Below, in pieces: positions 50,378 to 59,863 of a DNA stretch of 64,000 nucleotides. The DNA is from Clostridiales bacterium (lineage in GTDB: Bacteria > Bacillota > Clostridia > Christensenellales > Aristaeellaceae). A program made the position numbers and the translations under genes. Where the stretch lies: NCBI GenBank assembly GCA_015056085.1, contig SVHA01000003.1, positions 124,001 through 188,000 on the forward strand, in the 5' to 3' direction. Below the pieces are notes generated by a model. The model made no database searches. It had not been told where the DNA came from and worked only from the letters and a program-made list of their open reading frames with translations. Numbering within the stretch: the first letter of the stretch is position 1; every line of letters begins with the position of its first letter.

Positions 50378-50758
50378 TCAGTTTTCCTTTGCCTGCTGCT
50401 TGGAACGATAGTCCTCAATCGCCGCATGGATGGCTTCTTCCGCCAGCAGGGAGCAGTGCATCTTCACCGGGGGCAGGCCGTCCAGGGCTTCCGCCACGGC
50501 CTTGTTGGTCAGCTGCAGCGCTTCCTCGATGGTCTTGCCCTTGACCAGTTCCGTGGCCATGGAGCTGGTTGCGATGGCTGCACCGCAGCCGAAGGTCTTG
50601 AACTTCACGTCCACGATCACGCCGTCTTCCACCTGGATGTCCATCTTCATGATGTCACCGCACTTGGCGTTGCCCACGGTGCCGGTGCCGCTGGCGTTTT
50701 CGATTTCACCCACGTTGCGGGGGTTAGCAAAATGGTCCATCACTTTTTCGCTATACAT
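50378..50758 (-). CDS. iscU: Iron-sulfur cluster scaffold IscU/NifU-like
   Basis: A 126-residue scaffold with the three cluster cysteines C33 (in AKCGD), C58 (FGCGA) and C102 (MHCSL), plus the D35 that follows the first. It assembles Fe-S clusters with sulfur from IscS in the cytosol. It follows iscS by 42 nt, the standard Clostridial iscR-iscS-iscU order. The iorA, rubrerythrin and other Fe-S genes in this window are possible clients. Confidence 0.96.
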   Translation of the reverse strand: MYSEKVMDHFANPRNVGEIENASGTGTVGNAKCGDIMKMDIQVEDGVIVDVKFKTFGCGAAIATSSMATELVKGKTIEEALQLTNKAVAEALDGLPPVKMHCSLLAEEAIHAAIEDYRSKQQAKEN

Positions 50759-50800
50759 ATTGATTTTCCTCCTGTGAGCCTGCTCAGTATGATTTGAATG

Positions 50801-52006
50801 TCAGTGGCTGTCCTTCATCAGGGGGCAGTTGCCGCCCAGGGTGCTGGTGAACACGTTCAGTGCGGACATATCCCGCAGCTGCTTAACGATGCCGGGCAGC
50901 GTGTCCAGCACATAATCCACATCGGCGTCGGTGGTGTCATTGCCCAGGGACAGGCGCAGGGAGCCATGGGCGATTTCGTGGGGCAGGCCGATGGCCAGCA
51001 GCACATGGCTGGGGTCCAGCGAGCCACTGGTGCAGGCAGAACCGGAAGAACCGGCGATGCCCGCCAGATCCAGGCGCAGCAGGAGAGCCTCGCCCTCAAT
51101 GTAGCGCACGGACACATTGCAGTTGTTGGGCAGACGCAGGGTGGGATGACCGTTCAGCCGCACGTCGGGAATGGCTTCCAGAATGCCGCTGATGAGTTTG
51201 TCCCGCAAGGCGGTCATGCGGGCCGCCTTTTCGGCAAGATCGGTGGTGGCCAGTTCAATGGCCTTGCCCATGCCCACGATGCCCGGCAGGTTTTCCGTGC
51301 CGGCGCGCTTGCTGCGCTCCTGGGCGCCGCCGGTGAGATAGGTATCAATCTTCACGCCCCGGCGGATATACAATGCGCCCACACCCTTGGGGCCATGGAA
51401 CTTGTGGGCGGACATGGACAGAAGGTCAGCATTCATCTTCTGCACGTCCACCTCCACCGCACCCACGGCCTGCACCGCATCAGTGTGGAAGAGGATCTTC
51501 TTTTCCCGGGCGAGGCGGCCGATTTCTTCCACCGGCTGCAACGTGCCAATTTCATTGTTGGCGGCCATGATGGTGATCAGAATGGTCTTGTCGGTGATGG
51601 CTTTTTCCACGTCTTCCACCGACACCCGACCGAATTCATCCACCGGCAGATAAGTCACCTCAAAGCCATGCTTTTCCAGCCACTGGCAGGTGTGCAGCAC
51701 AGCGTGATGCTCAATGGCGGAGGTGATGATGTGGTTGCCCTTGTCCTTGTGGGCAAAGGCCACGCCCTTGATGGCCCAGTTGTCGCTCTCAGAGCCGCCG
51801 GCGGTGAAGTAGATTTCATTGGGCTGGGCATTGATAGCGGCAGCCACCTGCTTGCGGGCGGCTTCCACAGCCCGGCGGGCGTCCCGGCCCGTGGAGTGGA
51901 TGGAAGAGGCATTGCCGTACACCTGGGTGAAGTAAGGCAGCATGGCCTCCAGCACTTCAGGGGAAACCGCCGTGGTGGCGGCATTATCCAGATAAATGCG
52001 ATTCAT
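50801..52006 (-). CDS. iscS: Cysteine desulfurase
   Basis: A 401-residue PLP enzyme that takes sulfur from cysteine. K202 in [10 protein letters not shown] binds PLP; C325 in [17 protein letters not shown] is the catalytic Cys. The N-terminal YLDNAATT motif and normal length fit group I IscS/NifS. It starts on the ATGA overlap with iscR, so expression is coupled. Confidence 0.96.
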   Translation of the reverse strand: MNRIYLDNAATTAVSPEVLEAMLPYFTQVYGNASSIHSTGRDARRAVEAARKQVAAAINAQPNEIYFTAGGSESDNWAIKGVAFAHKDKGNHIITSAIEHHAVLHTCQWLEKHGFEVTYLPVDEFGRVSVEDVEKAITDKTILITIMAANNEIGTLQPVEEIGRLAREKKILFHTDAVQAVGAVEVDVQKMNADLLSMSAHKFHGPKGVGALYIRRGVKIDTYLTGGAQERSKRAGTENLPGIVGMGKAIELATTDLAEKAARMTALRDKLISGILEAIPDVRLNGHPTLRLPNNCNVSVRYIEGEALLLRLDLAGIAGSSGSACTSGSLDPSHVLLAIGLPHEIAHGSLRLSLGNDTTDADVDYVLDTLPGIVKQLRDMSALNVFTSTLGGNCPLMKDSH

Positions 52007-52443
52007 TGCATGAGCTCCTTTGTTACATCCGGGCCGCCGAAGCTTTCCTGCTCCAGCATATCCCTGAGGGTAATGGATTGCAGCACCTGGTTGATGCTCC
52101 GAGAGAGGTATTCCCACACCTGCCGGCTCCGGCACTGTCCGGCCCGGCGGCAGCAGGATTCATCCCCCACGCACTCGGAAATGTTCAGCGGGCCTTCCAG
52201 CACGTCGATGATGTCGCCCACGGTGATTTCCTCCGGCGGCTTGGCCAGGGCATATCCGCCCTGGGCGCCCCGGACGGTGGCCACAAGGCCTGCCCGGCGC
52301 AGCGTTCCCAGCAGCTGTTCCAGATAATCCTCCGGCACGCCGCTTTCCGCCACAGCCTTCAGGGGCTGACAGCCCTGACCGAAGTGCTGGGCCAGGTAGT
52401 ACATGGCGTAGAGCCCATACTTGCCCTTGGTGGATAACTTCAT
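52003..52443 (-). CDS. iscR: Rrf2-family regulator IscR
   Basis: A 146-residue Rrf2 winged-helix regulator ([17 protein letters not shown] at the N-terminus, [11 protein letters not shown] in the wing) with a Cys cluster C91-x5-C97-C98-x5-C104 that probably holds a [2Fe-2S] cluster. It senses Fe-S status and represses its own operon. AAAGGAG precedes the ATG; a GGGATTATCCC palindrome (52508-52518) lies between promoter and gene. Confidence 0.94.
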   Translation of the reverse strand: MKLSTKGKYGLYAMYYLAQHFGQGCQPLKAVAESGVPEDYLEQLLGTLRRAGLVATVRGAQGGYALAKPPEEITVGDIIDVLEGPLNISECVGDESCCRRAGQCRSRQVWEYLSRSINQVLQSITLRDMLEQESFGGPDVTKELMQ

Positions 52444-52507
52444 CTCCGGCTCCTTTCCGCTTTCAGGCGAATTCGTGTCCTGTGGATAAATCCCGACACA
52501 ATTCCTC

Positions 52508-52518
52508 GGGATTATCCC
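52508..52518. promoter_or_regulatory. Candidate IscR operator
   Basis: Palindrome GGGATTATCCC about 10 nt downstream of the -10 element; a related GGATAAATCCC occurs at 52483-52493. Assignment to IscR is inferred from position. Confidence 0.45.
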
Positions 52519-52524
52519 CTGTGC

Positions 52525-52553
52525 ATTCTATCATACCCGACCATTTGTGTCAA
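52525..52553 (-). promoter_or_regulatory. Promoter of iscRSU
   Basis: TTGACA (52553-52548), 17 nt, TAGAAT (52530-52525). Confidence 0.75.
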
Positions 52554-52638
52554 CATTCAACCGATAAATATTTCCAAGTTTCCTTGATAAGAAAATCCGC
52601 CCCCTGATGGAGGCGGATGAATGTTAGAAAAACGGAGG

Positions 52639-55600
52639 TTATTCCGTCCTCAAGGCCACCACGGGGTCCTTGCGGGCGGCGCTGCGGGAGGGAATCATGC
52701 CGGAGATGAGGGTCAGCACCACGCTGATGATCACCAGAATGATGGCCGCCGGAGCGGGCACGAAAGCCCGGAGGTTGGCGATGCCGGTCAGGGCGTAGAG
52801 GATGGCGTTGATGGGAATGCACATAAGCAGCGTCACCAGCACGCCCAGAGCGCCGGAGGAAAAGCCGATAATGACCGTTTCTGCGGTAAACATACTGCTG
52901 ACGTTGCGCTTGGAGGCGCCCAGGGCACGCAGGATGCCGATTTCCTTGGTGCGCTCCTGCACGGAAATCAGGGTGATGACGCCAATCATGATGGAGGACA
53001 CCACCAGCGAGATGGCCACGAAGGCAATCAGCACATAGGTGATGGCGTCGATGATGGTGGTGATGGAAGACAGCATGATGCCGATGAAGTCCGTGTACTT
53101 GACACGGGACATATCATCCTTATCGGCATTGTAGCGGGCGATTTCCGCCTCCACCACATCCTTGTTGGCAAAGGAGGAAGCGAAGATGTTCACCGAGGCG
53201 GGATCCTCCAGGTCCATGTAGCCAAGGGTCAGCAGGTTGCTTTCCAGCGTGGCAGGAGAGAACTCCATCACCTCGTCATAATACAGGGCGCACTGCTCAT
53301 CCGTATAGCCCATCATCTCCATAGCAAAGGCCATGTTGAGCTGGATGGCGGGCATTTCGTTCATCTTCTCCGCCACCTGCAGGGCGTATTCCGCTTCCAC
53401 CTGCTGGGCAATCATACCGGCGAAGATTTCCTGCAGGTCCTCGTCGGACATGGCAGTGACATAACTGCCGATTTCCTCGTCGCTCAGACCCATCTGCGCC
53501 TTGAGGCCTTCAGAGAGGGTGGTTTCCATGTCTTCCCTCGTCAGTTGGGACAGCGCCTGGGTCACGGCCTGGGTCATGATTTCCTCAGAGGGAATGCTCT
53601 TGATGCGCACATACACGGCGGCCTTGTCCGCATCCGTCAGGGACTCCACATGGGCACGGAAATCAGCGGCTTTCTGCTGGGCAGTGAGGCTACCGGTGTT
53701 GGATTCAAAGGGCAGGCCGGTGATCACGTCCACCGTGGGGCTGGCCTGCTGTGCCTTGATGGCTGCAGAGTCCGAGGACTTGGTGACCACGTATTCCGTC
53801 AGGGCGCTGGTGTAGGCGATGGCGCCGGTCATCATGGCAGCGGCAGCGTCGGGGTTGGGGCGGATGATGCCCACCACCTTCAGCGGCAGGCCGTTATCGT
53901 AGAGATAACGCATCCCGGCGTCGGTGGTACGCAAATCACGGTAGAGGCCCGTGGCTTCATCCAGCACATAGCAGTCGGCGGGCAGCACCACCCGGTACTG
54001 CAGGTTGCAGATTTCCTCATACGTCCACTGGACTTCCGTCTTTTCCAGCTTGGTGCCATCCACCGCAGCGGCCATGATCTTGTCCATTTCCGCTTCCGGC
54101 AACAGGCCCAGGGCATAGAGGGACATATCTTCCAGTTCGTTGTTTTCGTCCACCACCACGACCACCTGATCGTAGCTGTTGGGCCATGCGCCGTAGACAA
54201 GGTCGTACTGGTTTTTCACCACGTCGCTCACGGGAGCGCCGTCCTTGCCGGGCAGCAGTTCCTCCCAGAGGGAGAACATCTCGTTGCTCTGAGCGATGGA
54301 CGCCGCCGCCACTTCGTTGCTCTGCATCATGGTGGTCAGGCTCATCAGGTCCATGCCCAGGAATTCACCCATCTTGCTGGTCATCAGCTTGGTGGCGTCC
54401 GTCGAGGCCACTTCGCCGTCCACATTGCGGGTGTAGACCATCAGCGGCAGGTCGTAGCCATACTGCACGCTGCTGATCGCGGGATACAGCGCCGACGCGG
54501 GGTCGTTCAATTGCTCATCCAGGAACACCTTGAAGCTCCGCAGGTCGTTTTCCCGCATTTCCAGGCTGTTCATGGCGTTGACCATGTCATAGGTGGCGCT
54601 GCGCTGATACACAGCGTCCCCCGACCGGTCGCTTTCTTCGCTCACGCTTTCCATGAACATCAGCATCATGGCGGACATATCCATCGTCGCGCCCTGAATG
54701 GTGATGGGATAGGAGGACAGGGCTTCCTCCTGCACGGTGTTGATGTAGGTGGTCATGCCCTGGGAGATGGCCAGAATCAGCGCAATGCCGATAATGCCGA
54801 TGGAACCGGCAAAGGAGGTCAGCAGCGTGCGGCCCTTCTTGCTCACCAGATTCTTGAAGGACAGCATGAAGGCCGTGCCGAAGGACATGGAGGATTTCTT
54901 TTCCCGTTTGGCCTTCTTGCCGGGCTTTTCCGCCTTTTGGCGGGCTTCGTCGAGTTCTTCCGCCGTCAGGGGCATGGAGTCGTCGGTGATCACGCCATCC
55001 AGCATCCGGATGATGCGGGTGGAGTATTTCTCCGCCAGGTCGGGGTTATGGGTGACCATGATGACCAGCCTGTTTTCGGACACCTTTTTGAGGATGTCCA
55101 TCACCTGCACGCTGGTTTCCGTGTCCAGGGCGCCGGTGGGCTCGTCGGCCAGGATAATGTCGGGGTTATTCACCAGCGCACGGGCGATGGCCACGCGCTG
55201 CATCTGTCCGCCGGACATCTCGTTGGGCTTCTTGGAGAGCTGATCGCCCAGGCCCACTTCTTCCAGCGCCTGTTTGGCCCGGGCCCGGCGCTCCTTGCGG
55301 GAAACGCCGGAGAGGGTCAGCGCCAGTTCCACATTCCGCAGAACGGACTGATGGGGAATGAGGTGATAGCTCTGGAAAATAAAGCCGATGGAGTGATTGC
55401 GGTAGGTGTCCCAGTCCCGGTCGCTGAAGTCCTTGGTGGAGCGGCCGTTGATCATCAGGTCGCCGCTGGTATACTGATCCAGCCCGCCAATGATATTGAG
55501 CATGGTGGTTTTGCCGCAGCCGGAGGGGCCCAGCACGGACACAAATTCGCTCTGGCGAAACGCCAGATCAACGTCCTTGAGCGCTTCAACCTTGCCCGCC

Positions 55601-55641
55601 CCTGCCGGGTATTCCTTGCGGATTTTTTTGAGTTCCAACAT
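52639..55641 (-). CDS. Fused ABC transporter: MacB-like ATPase plus FtsX-type permease
   Basis: A 1000-residue protein. Residues 1-225 are a LolD/MacB-type ATPase (Walker A GPSGCGKT 38-45, signature [24 protein letters not shown]). After a Lys-rich linker, one membrane helix (about 275-295, [16 protein letters not shown]) leads to a large external region (about 300-840), then three helices with FtsX family sequence (about 870-990; [22 protein letters not shown]). Members export peptides or lipids or act as mechanotransmitters. The fusion on one chain is unusual but known in Firmicutes. It lies 60 nt after a MarR gene. Confidence 0.92.
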   Translation of the reverse strand: MLELKKIRKEYPAGAGKVEALKDVDLAFRQSEFVSVLGPSGCGKTTMLNIIGGLDQYTSGDLMINGRSTKDFSDRDWDTYRNHSIGFIFQSYHLIPHQSVLRNVELALTLSGVSRKERRARAKQALEEVGLGDQLSKKPNEMSGGQMQRVAIARALVNNPDIILADEPTGALDTETSVQVMDILKKVSENRLVIMVTHNPDLAEKYSTRIIRMLDGVITDDSMPLTAEELDEARQKAEKPGKKAKREKKSSMSFGTAFMLSFKNLVSKKGRTLLTSFAGSIGIIGIALILAISQGMTTYINTVQEEALSSYPITIQGATMDMSAMMLMFMESVSEESDRSGDAVYQRSATYDMVNAMNSLEMRENDLRSFKVFLDEQLNDPASALYPAISSVQYGYDLPLMVYTRNVDGEVASTDATKLMTSKMGEFLGMDLMSLTTMMQSNEVAAASIAQSNEMFSLWEELLPGKDGAPVSDVVKNQYDLVYGAWPNSYDQVVVVVDENNELEDMSLYALGLLPEAEMDKIMAAAVDGTKLEKTEVQWTYEEICNLQYRVVLPADCYVLDEATGLYRDLRTTDAGMRYLYDNGLPLKVVGIIRPNPDAAAAMMTGAIAYTSALTEYVVTKSSDSAAIKAQQASPTVDVITGLPFESNTGSLTAQQKAADFRAHVESLTDADKAAVYVRIKSIPSEEIMTQAVTQALSQLTREDMETTLSEGLKAQMGLSDEEIGSYVTAMSDEDLQEIFAGMIAQQVEAEYALQVAEKMNEMPAIQLNMAFAMEMMGYTDEQCALYYDEVMEFSPATLESNLLTLGYMDLEDPASVNIFASSFANKDVVEAEIARYNADKDDMSRVKYTDFIGIMLSSITTIIDAITYVLIAFVAISLVVSSIMIGVITLISVQERTKEIGILRALGASKRNVSSMFTAETVIIGFSSGALGVLVTLLMCIPINAILYALTGIANLRAFVPAPAAIILVIISVVLTLISGMIPSRSAARKDPVVALRTE

Positions 55642-55701
55642 AATAGTGTGGCCCTTCCTTTCTGCTTTTCAGCATCGTTGCAATGTGCCACCACTGCTTT
55701 G

Positions 55702-56154
55702 TTATTCTTCTCCCACTCTCATCTGCTGAAGAAGCCTGTTGGCGTTGTCCGACACCGTTTGGGAAAAATGGAGCCAGACCCGGATTTCCTCCTCCGAAAC
55801 GCCTTCCAGAATCAGCCGGATGAATTTCTGCATACACTCGTTGCGCTGACGGTACACCGTCTGTGCCTTTTCCGTCAGGATCAGCCGCACCTTACGCCGG
55901 TCTTCCGGCACCGACTGGCGCTTCACATATCCCTGGCTGACCATCTGCTCGATGTACATGGACACAAGGCTGGGTCGGATGTCGCAGTGCTCCGAAATAT
56001 CCTTGCTTGTGTTCTTCTCCGGATAATCCCCGAGATACATCAGCGCCGTGAAAGCCGGACGGGACAATCCCGCCGCTTCGCACAAGGGCTGCGTCATGGT
56101 CACAAACGCCTTGGTCAGCGTCTGGGACATCCGAAGAAATTCCCGCCGGTACAT
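55702..56154 (-). CDS. MarR-family regulator
   Basis: A 150-residue winged-helix protein; the DNA-binding region (about 45-105) includes NTSKDISEHCDIRPSLVSMYIEQMVSQGYVKR and the wing EDRRKVRLILTEKA. It probably represses itself and the downstream ABC transporter, releasing on a ligand. Start 56154 is spaced 9 nt from GGAGGGGG; the upstream ATG (56160) is too close. Confidence 0.92.
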   Translation of the reverse strand: MYRREFLRMSQTLTKAFVTMTQPLCEAAGLSRPAFTALMYLGDYPEKNTSKDISEHCDIRPSLVSMYIEQMVSQGYVKRQSVPEDRRKVRLILTEKAQTVYRQRNECMQKFIRLILEGVSEEEIRVWLHFSQTVSDNANRLLQQMRVGEE

Positions 56155-56193
56155 GAGCATCCCCCTCCTCCACCGCTGATTACTTCACGAATT

Positions 56194-56245
56194 GAAATTT
56201 TCGGGAATCACAATTAATTATAGCGAATTTTTCCTGAAATTTCAA
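56194..56245 (-). promoter_or_regulatory. marR promoter with flanking dyads
   Basis: TTGAAA (56245-56240), 17 nt, TATAAT (56222-56217). GAAATTTC (56236-56243) overlaps the -35 and GAAAATTTC (56194-56202) lies downstream, the usual two-site pattern of MarR autoregulation. Confidence 0.65.
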
Positions 56246-56346
56246 GGGAAAACGCCCCCGAAGCAGGTCAAGGATTGTTGAATCTGGTCGAAAACGCAAA
56301 AAAGCGGCCCCCTGAAGCATTTTCCGCTCCGGGAGCCGCCTGAATG

Positions 56347-57078
56347 TTATTGCTTTTTCATCTGCCGAAGGAACAGCACAACCGCCAGCACCACCGCCCC
56401 GGCGGCATATCCCGCCACCCAGACAAGGTGGCTGCCGGCAGCGGCAAAATCCCCCGCAAAGGCGAATTTGGCCGCCTGCACCCCATGGCTGAAGGGCAGC
56501 ACGTTTGCCGCTGCCACAAAGGCGCCACCCACCAGTTCCAGATCAAACCAGATGCCGGAAAGCCACGCCGTCAGGTTGGTCAGCAGGGCGCCGCAGATGC
56601 CGCCCACCTGCTTCTGATTCAGGATGCTGCCAAAGAGCAGCCCCAGGGCGATGAAAAACACCGCTGCAGGAAGGGATAAAAGCACCGTCCAGAGGATGTT
56701 CACGGTGAGGGTCATGCCCAGCACCGCCCCCACGATAAGGCAGAATGCGCTCTGCAAAAGGGCGATGGGCACCATGGGCAGCGTGTATCCCAGGATGAAA
56801 TCCGCCGCCGTCATGGGCGTGGCGTACAGCCGCATCAGGAAGGCGCTCTCCCTGTCTTTGGCGATGATGGTGGCGGAAAACAGCGTCATGAATGCCAGCC
56901 CGAACACCGTCATGGATGGGGCCAGGGCGTCGATTTCAAACATGGACACCGGGATGTTTGCCTGAATCGCCGTCAAAAGCAGAATCAGGATGCCCGGAAA
57001 CCCCAGCCCGAAGATCAGCGTCAGCGGGTCCCGCACGATTTCCTTCCAGTTGCGCTTCGCAAAGGCCATCATTCTCAT
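56347..57078 (-). CDS. ABC-2 type transporter permease
   Basis: A 243-residue membrane protein with six helices and the ABC-2 segment FSATIIAKDRESAFLMRLYATPMTAADFILGY. It pairs with the ATPase gene 3 nt upstream. Such pairs export drugs, lipids or polysaccharides; no substrate is evident. The start falls right after the ATPase stop. Confidence 0.9.
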   Translation of the reverse strand: MRMMAFAKRNWKEIVRDPLTLIFGLGFPGILILLLTAIQANIPVSMFEIDALAPSMTVFGLAFMTLFSATIIAKDRESAFLMRLYATPMTAADFILGYTLPMVPIALLQSAFCLIVGAVLGMTLTVNILWTVLLSLPAAVFFIALGLLFGSILNQKQVGGICGALLTNLTAWLSGIWFDLELVGGAFVAAANVLPFSHGVQAAKFAFAGDFAAAGSHLVWVAGYAAGAVVLAVVLFLRQMKKQ

Positions 57079-57081
57079 GGC

Positions 57082-57804
57082 TTACACCCCCTTCACCAGC
57101 GCCACAAAGGCGTCTTCAAAGCGCTCTTTTCCCGCCTGAGCCTTCAGTTCCCCGGCGGTGCCCAGGGCGATCAGCCGCCCGGCCTTCATAATGCCGATGC
57201 GGTCGGACAGCCCCTCGGCTTCCTCCATGTAATGGGTGGTGAGGATGATGGTGACCTTCCCCTTCAGCGCCCGGATGGTATCCCACAGTTCGCTGCGGGC
57301 GATGACGTCCAGCCCCAGCGTCGGTTCATCCAGGAAGAGAATCTGCGGCTGACCCACCAGCGCCAGCGCAATGCTGAGCCGCCTCTGCCAGCCCCCGGAC
57401 AGCTTACCCGCCCGGCGATGAAGCACTTCCTGCAGGTGGAATTCCTCCGTCAGCGCCGCCAGTTTTTCTTTCTGCGCCTGTTTGTCATACCCGTACACGC
57501 CGCACATCATGGCCAGGTTTTCCTCCACCGTCAGGTTGGGCGCCACGGCGGTATCCTGCGGGGAAATGCCAATCAGCCGCCGCACCTCCCCCGGCTGATG
57601 CACGATGCTGCTGCCCATCAGCAGCGCATCGCCGCCGGTGGGCCGGGCGAGGCAGGCCAGCATCTTGATGGCGGTGGTTTTTCCGGCGCCGTTGACCCCC
57701 AGCAATGCAAACAATTCCCCCGGGCGGACGCTCAGGGTCAGGCCATCCACCGCCCGCACGTCCCCGTATACTTTCGTCAGATTCCTGATTTCAATGGCTT
57801 CCAT
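57082..57804 (-). CDS. ABC transporter ATP-binding protein (DrrA/CcmA-like)
   Basis: A 240-residue ATPase with Walker A LLGVNGAGKTT, Q-loop SPQDTA, signature LSGGWQRRLSIALAL, Walker B ILFLDEPTLGLD and the H-loop THYMEEAE. It energises the adjacent ABC-2 permease. Start 57804 is favoured by AAAGGA 8 nt upstream. Confidence 0.93.
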   Translation of the reverse strand: MEAIEIRNLTKVYGDVRAVDGLTLSVRPGELFALLGVNGAGKTTAIKMLACLARPTGGDALLMGSSIVHQPGEVRRLIGISPQDTAVAPNLTVEENLAMMCGVYGYDKQAQKEKLAALTEEFHLQEVLHRRAGKLSGGWQRRLSIALALVGQPQILFLDEPTLGLDVIARSELWDTIRALKGKVTIILTTHYMEEAEGLSDRIGIMKAGRLIALGTAGELKAQAGKERFEDAFVALVKGV

Positions 57805-57868
57805 ATCAATCATCCTTTCATTCCTTGCAAAGAAAAAGCGCAGCGCCGATTTTCCTCTTGCGTGAAAA

Positions 57869-58069
57869 TCAGCCCTGCGTCTGAGCGTCTTGGCCGCTAA
57901 AATTCATTTGGGCGGCGAAGGTGATTTCCCCCTTCTCCGCGTTCACCAGATACTCCCGTTTGCACTTGGGGCAAAACAGCGGAAACTGCACCAGCACCGT
58001 GCCCTCCAGCATCCGGGTGCGGGTTTTCCCGCCGCACCCCGGGCACAGCACCCACTTTTCCTCCTGCAT
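57869..58069 (-). CDS. Cys-rich KTR-domain zinc-ribbon protein
   Basis: A 66-residue protein: CPGCGGKTRTRM, then FCPKCKREYLVN, the Cys-rich KTR pattern with four Cys for a zinc ribbon. Function unknown. It starts 4 nt after the AbrB-type gene's stop, so the two are co-transcribed. Confidence 0.82.
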   Translation of the reverse strand: MQEEKWVLCPGCGGKTRTRMLEGTVLVQFPLFCPKCKREYLVNAEKGEITFAAQMNFSGQDAQTQG

Positions 58070-58073
58070 CTGA

Positions 58074-58289
58074 TTATTCCTCATCCTCATTCGTCTCGTA
58101 CACCGCATGAGAGAAGGCCTCAAACATCGTCTTGGGCGGGATGGCAATGCCCCGCTTGTCATCCCCCAGCAGCACCAGCGTATCGCCCGGCTGAATGCCA
58201 AACAGCTCCCGCGCCTGCTTGGGAATGACAATCTGTCCCTTTTCCCCCACTGTGACGGTCCAGGCGTATTTTCCCTTCGGTCTGCCCAT
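58074..58289 (-). CDS. AbrB/SpoVT-type DNA-binding protein
   Basis: A 71-residue protein with the swapped-hairpin AbrB fold motif GEKGQIVIPKQARELFGIQPGDTLVLLGDD. Such proteins are transition-state regulators or antitoxins. No toxin gene is adjacent; the KTR protein is not a known toxin. GGAGGGG precedes the ATG. Confidence 0.9.
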   Translation of the reverse strand: MGRPKGKYAWTVTVGEKGQIVIPKQARELFGIQPGDTLVLLGDDKRGIAIPPKTMFEAFSHAVYETNEDEE

Positions 58290-58432
58290 GGCTGCCCCTC
58301 CTTTTAGTGGGTTAAGTATGATTTGTATGACTTATTATACCTCCGCCGCCCGAAAAAGTCAATGGTGTATCCTGATTTTTGCATAATTCCTGTTTTTTCA
58401 GCGCAGCACCCCCATATTGCCCGAAAATATGC

Positions 58433-58438
58433 TATAAT
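58433..58438 (+). promoter_or_regulatory. -10 element of the secreted-protein gene
   Basis: TATAAT with an upstream TGC; no convincing -35. Confidence 0.45.
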
Positions 58439-58485
58439 GATCGCAGCACTAAATCGTTTCGTGCATAGGAGAAAGGAGATCACCC

Positions 58486-59601
58486 ATGAAGAAACTGCTT
58501 TCCGTTTTGCTGATACTCTGCCTGCTGTGCGGCATCGCCATCCTGCCCGCTGCGGCTGAGGAGACCATGACCATCGAGGTCGGCCCGATGACCTTCGAGA
58601 TTCCTGCAATGTGGGACTCTGGCTGGGGCAGTTTCGAAACCAAACCTGGTCTGTGGCGCGCCGATTTCAGCAGGGACTATGAGTACATCGGCGGCGTTTA
58701 TGTGCTGGACTATACCGCTTCCGGCGTCACGCTGGATATCACCGACGGCGATGAACACATGGACAATTTCGCCGCCCTCTTTGCCTATGCCAATTCTTTC
58801 CCCGCCGACGAATGGTCCGAAGGACACGATGCTTCCGCACAGGCGCTGGATTGGGCGAATCGAGCAGATAGATACGATGGCGTCATGCCTGACGGCGTAC
58901 CGCTGTACGTTTACAGTTTCAATTATTATCAGAACATTGATGGTGTTGAAACTGGGCCCTTCCCGCAATTCGTGTGTTCGTATTACAATCAAGGTCTCGC
59001 TTTCCTGGTTGAAATCTCCGGCCCTGAAGCCACGCAGGAACTTCTCTTTGACATCACTGCATCCTGCGTAGTGAATGGCACGCAAGCCGCTTCTGCCCCC
59101 GCCGCCCCTGCCAGCACTCTACCCAAGCAGACCATCACGGCAGATTCCATGCTGTTTGATATTCCGGAAGAACTCGTCTACCAAAAGACCGTGGAAGGCT
59201 CGGTCGGTTCTTACCTGCATCACTATCTCTGCGATGACTACCAGCTCATGTTGTTCACCTATGACTATGTACTCAACGAGATGGACATGGACCTGACCAC
59301 CGGCGACGATCAGGTAGATCATCTGTACTGTATGCTGCGTATTTTCTTCGGCTTCGACGGCGATACCGCTATCTCTTATGTCAATGCTTCCTCCACCATC
59401 TCGGGTCTCACCCAGGACGGCGGAGATACGCTGCTCGTCGATCAGGGCTCTTACGCCTTCGCCTCCCACTACACAGATGGTCGTGGTTTCCTGGTGGACA
59501 TCGAGCAGATCAACGACAACTTGAGCGTCAACCGTTGCAGCGAGCTTGCGCTGGAAATCGCCAAGACCTTCCGCTTTAACAATGCCGCTGCGGCCGAATG
59601 A
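58486..59601 (+). CDS. Secreted protein with two internal repeats, unknown function
   Basis: A 371-residue exported protein: signal peptide (about 1-24), then two similar halves (about 27-195 and 215-365). Each starts with a strand pair (TIEVGPMTFEIPAMW and TITADSMLFDIPEELV), includes a DGDEHMDNFAALF / TGDDQVDHLYCML segment, and ends with a hydrophobic strand. An Ala/Pro linker joins them. It has no family I recognise; paired lipocalin-like folds are possible. AAAGGAG lies 8 nt before the ATG. Confidence 0.78.
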   Translation: MKKLLSVLLILCLLCGIAILPAAAEETMTIEVGPMTFEIPAMWDSGWGSFETKPGLWRADFSRDYEYIGGVYVLDYTASGVTLDITDGDEHMDNFAALFAYANSFPADEWSEGHDASAQALDWANRADRYDGVMPDGVPLYVYSFNYYQNIDGVETGPFPQFVCSYYNQGLAFLVEISGPEATQELLFDITASCVVNGTQAASAPAAPASTLPKQTITADSMLFDIPEELVYQKTVEGSVGSYLHHYLCDDYQLMLFTYDYVLNEMDMDLTTGDDQVDHLYCMLRIFFGFDGDTAISYVNASSTISGLTQDGGDTLLVDQGSYAFASHYTDGRGFLVDIEQINDNLSVNRCSELALEIAKTFRFNNAAAAE

Positions 59602-59643
59602 TCGCCATGGCGCCGCAGTAATCAAGCAGGACCCAAATAAAAC

Positions 59644-59672
59644 AGCAGACCGCTTCGGCGGTCTGCTTTTTT
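59644..59672 (+). terminator. Intrinsic terminator
   Basis: AGCAGACCGC/GCGGTCTGCT stem with a TTCG loop and a TTTTTT run. Confidence 0.85.
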
Positions 59673-59863
59673 GTGGGGGAACAAAAAAGACGTCCCCTTG
59701 CGAGGGACGCCTGATGCAAAGTCATCTTCCTTGCGTTTATTTGCGGTGAGACACCGCTGATTGGGCGTACATTTGGTGTACGTTGGTGTACATTGACCGG
59801 GAGTTTAGCGAATTCCAGGTTCATTCCGGCTCAAATCCTCAGCGTTAGCCTTGATTTTCCGCC

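Noticed and set aside
52621-56217. A very long plus-strand open frame (about 1200 codons) antisense to the ABC transporter and marR
   Set aside because: It is His/Gly-rich, as expected for the complement of GC-rich coding DNA, and has no domain. The minus strand has clear ABC, FtsX and MarR domains.
58074-58289. AbrB-type protein as an antitoxin
   Set aside because: No toxin of a known family lies next to it; the adjacent small protein is a zinc ribbon.
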